This document shows, piece after piece, positions 58,199 through 64,000 of a stretch of DNA of 64,000 nucleotides. The notes beneath the pieces were generated by a model. It was not told where the DNA came from. It saw only the letters and a program-made list of their open reading frames with translations, and did not search any database. Source of the DNA: Rhodospirillaceae bacterium. Its GTDB lineage: Bacteria; Pseudomonadota; Alphaproteobacteria; Rhodospirillales; Rhodospirillaceae. The stretch covers positions 40,641 to 104,640 of the forward strand of contig SCTM01000041.1 of NCBI GenBank assembly GCA_004297485.1, written 5' to 3'. A program made the position numbers and the translations under genes. Numbering within the stretch: position 1 is the first letter of the stretch; every line of letters begins with the position of its first letter.

Positions 58199-58221
58199 GT
58201 CCCCGGACTTGTTCCGGGGAC
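58199..58221. repeat. Hairpin repeat of the same family as 53843-53875
   Basis: GTCCCCGGA-CTTGT-TCCGGGGAC. Confidence 0.6.
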
Positions 58222-58462
58222 CCAGAGCGTGTGACTCGGTACGCTGCCGAAAGCGCTGATTTCCCTGCATCCCTCCCGCTTCGCAACCCTTGATTCCCGT
58301 GTCGCGCGCTGAAACGCGCGTGATTAATAATGGCGGGCCTTCGCCCGCCGGCACGGGAATGACGATTGGGGGTAGGCGCGCCTTGACTAGCAATTTTGAC
58401 AACCACTTCAAGCGCGCCGACTCCCGATTGACCCGCACGCGCTCCGCGCCGAAGCTAGGGCC

Positions 58463-59125
58463 ATGGGAGCATCCTCATCCGCACCACGTCCCGATATTGT
58501 CACCGCGATTCTGGCCGGTGGCGAGGCCCGACGTTTGCGCGGTGCCGTCAAGGCAACGCTGACGGTCGCGGGCCATCCATTGTTGACGCGTGTGCTCGTG
58601 GCGCTCACACCCCAGAGCAATGTCACGGTACTGTGCGTGGCGTCGCGCAACGTCGCAGCCGCATGGGTGAAAGCCTCCGCGCTTCCCGTCGCCGTGGACG
58701 CGGTGGAGAATTGCGGTCCCCTCGCCGGCATTTCCGCCGCACTGTCCTGGACGCGCGCAACCATGCCCCACGTTCGCGCCGTGGTCACGGTGCCGGTGGA
58801 TGTGCCGTTCGTACCGCCGGACCTGGTGGCGCGGCTGGCCGCCGACGCGCCCGAGAATGGAATCGCCGTGGCCGAGTCCGGCGACCGCCGTCATCATGCC
58901 ATCGCCTACTGGCCCTTGAGCTTGACCGATGAACTGCAAGCCACTGTCACCACTGGCGATGCGGGCGCCGTTCATCTCTGGCAAGCCCGCCATCCCCTTG
59001 TCGCCGTGCGCTGGAGCACGGAGCCCTACGATCCGTTCTTCAACATCAACACCGACGACGATCTCAGCGCCGCCGCAACCATCGCTGTGATTGTCGATGG
59101 CATATCCACACGGCAATCTTCATGA
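58463..59125 (+). CDS. mobA: Molybdenum cofactor guanylyltransferase-like NTP transferase
   Basis: 'VTAILAGGEARRLRGAVKATLTVAGHPLLTRVLVAL', 'GPLAGISAALSW', 'VVTVPVDVPFVPPDL', 'FFNINTDDDL'. Confidence 0.8.
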   Translation: MGASSSAPRPDIVTAILAGGEARRLRGAVKATLTVAGHPLLTRVLVALTPQSNVTVLCVASRNVAAAWVKASALPVAVDAVENCGPLAGISAALSWTRATMPHVRAVVTVPVDVPFVPPDLVARLAADAPENGIAVAESGDRRHHAIAYWPLSLTDELQATVTTGDAGAVHLWQARHPLVAVRWSTEPYDPFFNINTDDDLSAAATIAVIVDGISTRQSS

Positions 59126-60630
59126 CCGGCACCACGCGCATTTTGGCCATCGACCAGGGCACGACCTCGACCCGCGCCGTCATGTTCGACGCCAAGGCAC
59201 AGCCCCTTGCCACGGCGCAAATGCCGCTACCGCAGATCTTTCCGCGCGACGGCTGGGTGGAACACGATCCGGAATTGATCTGGGAGGCGGTCGTGGCCAC
59301 CTGTCGCCAGGTCATCGCCGCCACGGGCGGCATCGACGGCGTGGCCGCCATCGGCATCACCAACCAGCGTGAGACGACGGTGCTGTGGGACCGGAAGTCG
59401 GGCCGGCCGGTTATGAACGCTATCGTCTGGCAGGACCGGCGCGGCGCCGACATGTGCCGGGAGCTGCGTGCCAATGGCCACGAGCCGTTGATTCAAGCGC
59501 GCACCGGCTTGCTGGCGGATTCCTATTTCTCCGCCACCAAGCTGGCGTGGATGTTCAAGAATGTTGATGGCGCGCACGCGGCGGCGATGCGTGGCGATCT
59601 GGCCTTTGGCACCATCGACAGCTTTTTGTTGTGGCGCCTGACCGGCGGACGCGTGCACGCCACCGACGCCACCAACGCGTCGCGCACCATGCTTTACGAC
59701 ATTCATAAGAACGCCTGGGACGCCGACCTGCTCGCCCTGTTCGATATACCGGCGTCCATCTTGCCGGACGTGCGCGACTCGGCGGGAGTGTTCGGCGTCA
59801 CCGAGGCGAGTCTGTTCGGCCGTGCCATTCCCGTCACCGCCCTGGTGGGCGACCAGCAGGGCGCCCTCGTCGGACAGGCATGCTTCGCACCGGGAATGAT
59901 CAAGAGCACCTACGGCACCGGTTGTTTTGTATTGGCAAATACAGGGCCCACGGCGCACACGTCACACAATCGCTTGTTGACCACCATCGCCTATCGCCTG
60001 AACGGCGCGACCACCTATGCGCTGGAAGGCAGCATCTTCAACGCCGGCACCGTCATCCAATGGCTGCGTGACGGCGTCGGTATGATCGCCAGCGCCGCTG
60101 AGTCCGAAGCCTACGCTGCCGGTCTCGACAAAGACGGCGGCACCGGCCGGATCTATTTCGTGCCCGCTTTCACCGGCTTGGGTGCCCCCCACTGGGACCC
60201 CGATGCCCGCGCCGCCATCATCGGCCTGGGCCGGGATTCCACCCGTGCGCATATCGTTCGCGCCGGACTCGAGTCGGTCTGTTACCAGACCCACGATCTC
60301 CTGACGGCACTGGCGGCGGACGGTATGGCAACCCCGGCTGCGCTCCGCGTCGATGGCGGCATGGCGGCCAATCGCTGGCTGCTTCAGTTCCTGGCCGACA
60401 TCACCAATCTGCCGGTCGAGCGCCCAATCTACGGCGAAACCACCGTGCTGGGCGCGGCCTTCCTCGCCGGACTCGGCATCGGGATCTACTCAGACCTGCA
60501 TGCCGTGGAAGCGGCATGGCGCCTTGATTTTCAGGCGATTCCCACCATGGCGGGGGGCCAACGCACCGCGCGTATCGCCGGATGGCGGGATGCCGTGGCA
60601 CGCATACGGACGAGTCTGGATGGCCGCTGA
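59122..60630 (+). CDS. glpK: Glycerol kinase
   Basis: 'ILAIDQGTTSTRAVMFD', 'GWVEHDPELIWEA', 'AIGITNQRETTVLWDRKSGRP', 'KSTYGTGCFVLANTG'. Confidence 0.96.
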   Translation: MTGTTRILAIDQGTTSTRAVMFDAKAQPLATAQMPLPQIFPRDGWVEHDPELIWEAVVATCRQVIAATGGIDGVAAIGITNQRETTVLWDRKSGRPVMNAIVWQDRRGADMCRELRANGHEPLIQARTGLLADSYFSATKLAWMFKNVDGAHAAAMRGDLAFGTIDSFLLWRLTGGRVHATDATNASRTMLYDIHKNAWDADLLALFDIPASILPDVRDSAGVFGVTEASLFGRAIPVTALVGDQQGALVGQACFAPGMIKSTYGTGCFVLANTGPTAHTSHNRLLTTIAYRLNGATTYALEGSIFNAGTVIQWLRDGVGMIASAAESEAYAAGLDKDGGTGRIYFVPAFTGLGAPHWDPDARAAIIGLGRDSTRAHIVRAGLESVCYQTHDLLTALAADGMATPAALRVDGGMAANRWLLQFLADITNLPVERPIYGETTVLGAAFLAGLGIGIYSDLHAVEAAWRLDFQAIPTMAGGQRTARIAGWRDAVARIRTSLDGR

Positions 60631-60819
60631 CGCGATGACGCGAGCCCGCGGCACGCACCGAACGACAAGCAGTAAAATGTGGCATAATGTTTCGTGGCGC
60701 GACAACGCGCGGCGCAAAGTTATGCGGCGCGAAGTGACTCCAGTTGGTGCCATCTTGAACTTGGTGTAAGGTTTCCAGAAGGCCGTTTGTTCGCGTCACG
60801 AGCGCTTAGGTCTGTCCAG

Positions 60820-61359
60820 ATGCAGTCGTCTTCACCGGCGGGGGCCGGTAAAACTGACGTTACCGCGAAGGTGAAGTGGTTCAACCCTGCCAAGGGTTTT
60901 GGCTTCGTTGCCCCCACGGACGGTTCCGCTGACGCGTTTCTCCATATCTCCGTCGTACAGAAAGCGGGGCTGCGCACCCTTCGCCAAGGCGCCACCATTG
61001 TCTGCGATCTGAATGAAGGACCGCGCGGACCACAAGTCTCGGGCATCGCACACGTCGACGACTCCACTGTATCCGACGACATGCCACCGGCAGAGAACGA
61101 CGAGGAGAGCGTTCTTCACGGCGAGGTCAAATTTTTTGCCGTGGAGAAAGGCTATGGGTTCGGCGTACCGGAGGACGGCAGCGCCGATGTGTTCATCGGC
61201 ATCGCCGCCCTGCAGCGATCCAATCTCGATCGTCTCGAATCCGGACAGCAGGTGCGGATGTGCGTGCGGCCAGGAAAGCGCGGCCCCATGGCCGTGCGAA
61301 TCGAGATCACCGCCGCCGCGCCGCCGTCGCGCCCGAACCGCAACGATGGCGAATCATAG
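60820..61359 (+). CDS. Protein with two cold-shock domains
   Basis: 'AKVKWFNPAKGFGFVAPTDGSADAFLHISVV' and 'GEVKFFAVEKGYGFGVPEDGSADVFIGIAAL'. Confidence 0.93.
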   Translation: MQSSSPAGAGKTDVTAKVKWFNPAKGFGFVAPTDGSADAFLHISVVQKAGLRTLRQGATIVCDLNEGPRGPQVSGIAHVDDSTVSDDMPPAENDEESVLHGEVKFFAVEKGYGFGVPEDGSADVFIGIAALQRSNLDRLESGQQVRMCVRPGKRGPMAVRIEITAAAPPSRPNRNDGES

Positions 61360-61511
61360 AGCCCTTCCAGGCGCATACCGCACGCCCAAACCCTCAGGCC
61401 AGATCGCCACCGCACGCGCCGATGGATAATCGTTCCGTATACGGGCTTCAAAAGTTCACCAAACAAGCTTATGTATGACACCGTGATGTAACGGAACGAG
61501 ACTGCAACAGC

Positions 61512-61934
61512 ATGCGCGCCAGGTCGACAACCGCATCCGACCCCACTGTGCTCGAACGTTTGCGCGGCGCCGGACTGCGTCCAACGCGCCAACGCTTGGC
61601 GCTCGCACGCCTGTTGTTCGCACGCGGTGATCGCCACGTTACCGCCGAGGCCCTGTTCACCGAAGCGAAGCAGCATCGGGTGAATCTCTCCCTCGCCACG
61701 GTTTACAACGCGCTTCACGATTTCACCGGCAAGGGTCTGCTGCGGGAAATCGTGCTCGACTCCAACCGGTCGTGCTTCGACACCAACACCAGCGACCATC
61801 ATCATTTTTATTTCGAGCGCTCCGGCCGGCTGGAGGACATTCCCGCCGAGCAGGTCCGGATCGCCGCCTTGCCCCAAGCGCCCGACGGCGCGTCCGTGTC
61901 CCGAGTCGACGTCATCATCAGGGTCGACGGCTGA
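61512..61934 (+). CDS. irr: Fur-family iron response regulator (Irr-like)
   Basis: 'LRGAGLRPTRQRLALARLLF', 'NLSLATVYNALHDFTGKGLLREI', 'TNTSDHHHFYFE'. Confidence 0.88.
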   Translation: MRARSTTASDPTVLERLRGAGLRPTRQRLALARLLFARGDRHVTAEALFTEAKQHRVNLSLATVYNALHDFTGKGLLREIVLDSNRSCFDTNTSDHHHFYFERSGRLEDIPAEQVRIAALPQAPDGASVSRVDVIIRVDG

Positions 61935-61971
61935 ACCTTCGGTTTTGGTTCGGCGCGGGGGCTTGCTTTAG

Positions 61972-61988
61972 TTTAGAATTGTTCTAAT
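61972..61988. promoter_or_regulatory. ICE-like (Irr-box) inverted repeat upstream of rubrerythrin
   Basis: TTTAGAA-TTG-TTCTAAT, 99 bp upstream of the rubrerythrin ATG. Confidence 0.65.
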
Positions 61989-62087
61989 CTACTTGACGGC
62001 GGGCGATGCACGCCTTAAAGATCCTGGCACGGGCTGTCGTCCCTATGCCCCACAGTTCATTTGCAGCGTCATACGGAGGTAAAGATC

Positions 62088-62504
62088 ATGAGCAAACTTA
62101 AGGGTTCCAAGACTGAAGCCAATTTGAAGGCCGCGTTTGCCGGCGAAAGCCAGGCCAATCGTCGTTACCTTTACTTCGCCCAGAAGGCGGATGTGGAAGG
62201 CCAGAATGAAGTCTCCGCCCTGTTCCGCTCCACGGCAGAAGGCGAGACCGGCCATGCCTTCGGCCATCTCGAGTACCTGGAAGTCGTCGGCGACCCGGCC
62301 ACCGGGCATCCCATCGGTGATTCCAAGCTCAACCTGAAAGCCGCCGTCGCCGGCGAAACCCACGAGTACACGGACATGTACCCGGGCATGGCGAAATCCG
62401 CCCGTGACGAAGGCTTCGACGAAATCGCCGACTGGTTCGAAACCCTGGCGAAGGCCGAGAAGTCCCACGCCGGGCGGTTCCAGAAGGCCCTCGACACACT
62501 CTAA
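62088..62504 (+). CDS. Rubrerythrin family diiron protein
   Basis: RBS-like GGAGGT; '[23 protein letters not shown]', '[14 protein letters not shown]', '[16 protein letters not shown]'. Confidence 0.93.
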   Translation: MSKLKGSKTEANLKAAFAGESQANRRYLYFAQKADVEGQNEVSALFRSTAEGETGHAFGHLEYLEVVGDPATGHPIGDSKLNLKAAVAGETHEYTDMYPGMAKSARDEGFDEIADWFETLAKAEKSHAGRFQKALDTL

Positions 62505-62612
62505 GCGAAACATGTTTTCCCGGCCGGCTATCGCGGCGATGCCGCGACGGTCGGCCGGTTTTCGCCGACGACCATTCGGGCGCGGCAGCTCCAACCATCA
62601 CCGAGGACGAGG

Positions 62613-63956
62613 ATGAGAGAAGGCTCGCTCGAGGCACCCACCCGCCACGTGATTGATTGGACCAATCCCGACTTCATCAACGCCGACATGCTCGACGCCG
62701 AAATGCGGCGTCAATTCGACATCTGTCACGGCTGCCGGCGCTGCTTCAATCTTTGCGATTCCTTTCCGCGCCTTTTCGACCTGGTGGACGCCACCGGCGC
62801 CGACGAAGTGCACGCGGTCGCGAGCGCCGACTTCAAGAGCGTGGTCGATGCCTGCACCTTGTGCGACATGTGCTTCATGACCAAGTGTCCCTATGTGCCG
62901 CCGCATGAGTTCGCCATCGACTTCCCCCATCTCATGCTGCGTTATCGCGCCGCCGAGCACGCCAAGCACGGCACGCCGTTCTTCGACGCGCAGCTGATCG
63001 AGACCGATCGCAACGGCAAGCTGGCAAGCCACGCACCGGCGGTGGTGAATTGGGCAAGCAAACGCGGCAACGCCCTGACCCGGCCGGCGCTGGAAGCCAT
63101 CGCCGGTGTGGATGCCGATGCCGAGTTGCCGAAATTTCACGGCCGTACGTTGACGGCCCGCGCCAAGGCCGAGTCCCTGCAGGCCAACGCCGCCGCGCCG
63201 GCATTCGGCCGCAAGGTCGCGGTCTATGCCACCTGCTTTGTGAACTACAACAATCCGGACATCGGCACCGCGGCGCTGAAAGTCCTCGCGCACAATGGCG
63301 TCGATGCGGAGGTGGTCTACCCCGGCTGCTGCGGCATGCCGAAGCTGGAGGCGGGCGACATCGCCGACGTGGCGCGGCGGGCACGGGAAACCGCGGCTGC
63401 CCTCAAGCCCCATATCGAAGCGGGCCGCGACATCGTCGCGCTGGTGCCCAGTTGCGCGCTCATGCTGAAGTTCGAGTGGCCGTTGATCGTACCCGACGAT
63501 CCGAATGTGAAACTTCTCGCCCAGGCGACTTACGATATCTCCGAGTACGTGGTCGACATCGCCAAGAAGGAAGGGCTCGCGCCGGGCTTGTGCGCGGTTC
63601 CCGGCGGCGTCGCGCTGCATCTGGCCTGTCACGCCCGCGCGCAGAACATGGGTGCCAAGGGCGCGGAGATGCTGCGGCTGATTCCCGACACGGATGTGGG
63701 TGTGGTTGAACGCTGCTCGGGTCACGGCGGAAGCTGGGGCATCAAGAAAGGCAACTTCGCCATTGCCACCAAGTTCGCCAGCCAGACGGTGAAACGGCTC
63801 GACGACGCCAAGAAAACATATCTCGCCTCGGAGTGCCCGCTCGCCGGCAAGCACCTCGCCCAGGGCATGGAGCGCTTGGACGGCAAGCGGCCGCATGTGG
63901 AGCAATCGCACCATCCGATCCAGATCCTGGCCAAAGCCTACGGTTTCACATCATGA
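62613..63956 (+). CDS. (Fe-S)-binding oxidoreductase, GlpC/heterodisulfide-reductase-like
   Basis: 'CHGCRRCFNLCDSFP', 'CTLCDMCFMTKCPYVPP', CCG-type 'VYPGCCGMPKLE' and 'VERCSGHGGSWG'. Confidence 0.9.
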   Translation: MREGSLEAPTRHVIDWTNPDFINADMLDAEMRRQFDICHGCRRCFNLCDSFPRLFDLVDATGADEVHAVASADFKSVVDACTLCDMCFMTKCPYVPPHEFAIDFPHLMLRYRAAEHAKHGTPFFDAQLIETDRNGKLASHAPAVVNWASKRGNALTRPALEAIAGVDADAELPKFHGRTLTARAKAESLQANAAAPAFGRKVAVYATCFVNYNNPDIGTAALKVLAHNGVDAEVVYPGCCGMPKLEAGDIADVARRARETAAALKPHIEAGRDIVALVPSCALMLKFEWPLIVPDDPNVKLLAQATYDISEYVVDIAKKEGLAPGLCAVPGGVALHLACHARAQNMGAKGAEMLRLIPDTDVGVVERCSGHGGSWGIKKGNFAIATKFASQTVKRLDDAKKTYLASECPLAGKHLAQGMERLDGKRPHVEQSHHPIQILAKAYGFTS

Positions 63957-64000
63957 TGGGAATGCAGGAGCGAGGGTTGATCATGCCCCATATCATCACC

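Noticed and set aside
62598-63914. 438-aa minus-strand ORF
   Set aside because: Shadow of the clear Fe-S oxidoreductase CDS on the plus strand.

Overview
The window is a GC-rich, alphaproteobacterial-type chromosomal segment. I saw no rRNA, tRNA, CRISPR array or intact mobile element. Most of it is ordinary metabolism and transport: a CoA-thioester catabolic operon (1-6083), a MarR-RND efflux operon (11038-17363), an ArsR/SRPBCC cluster, PPK2, MtgA, CoxM/CoxS/CoxG-type genes, DinB, an ABC exporter, ArfB, SufE, GGT, an Opp-type ABC transporter, GlpK, and an Irr/rubrerythrin/Fe-S oxidoreductase cluster. The standout is a pair of adjacent minus-strand genes (22533-28625, 2030 aa; 29130-30629, 499 aa) encoding proteins made almost entirely of an octapeptide repeat, L-[TS]-x-x-Q-[LIV]-x-[GA]. 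I parsed the large protein by hand as 10 aa + 252 octads (one carrying a single extra residue) + 3 aa. A 24-octad (192 aa, 576 bp) higher-order module repeats 10 times in strict register. Within each module the non-Q units recur at spacings 3-4-3-3-4-4-3, which suggests a solenoid of about 3.43 octads per turn. The short paralog keeps the same N-terminal cap, marker register and C-terminal cap, and is shorter by almost exactly 8 modules. Other points of interest are a PIN toxin disabled by a G6 frameshift plus loss of the catalytic Asp, a ceramidase-like gene split by an exact 16-bp tandem duplication, an ICE-like Irr box before rubrerythrin, and paired TGTAnnTACA palindromes flanking a marR gene.
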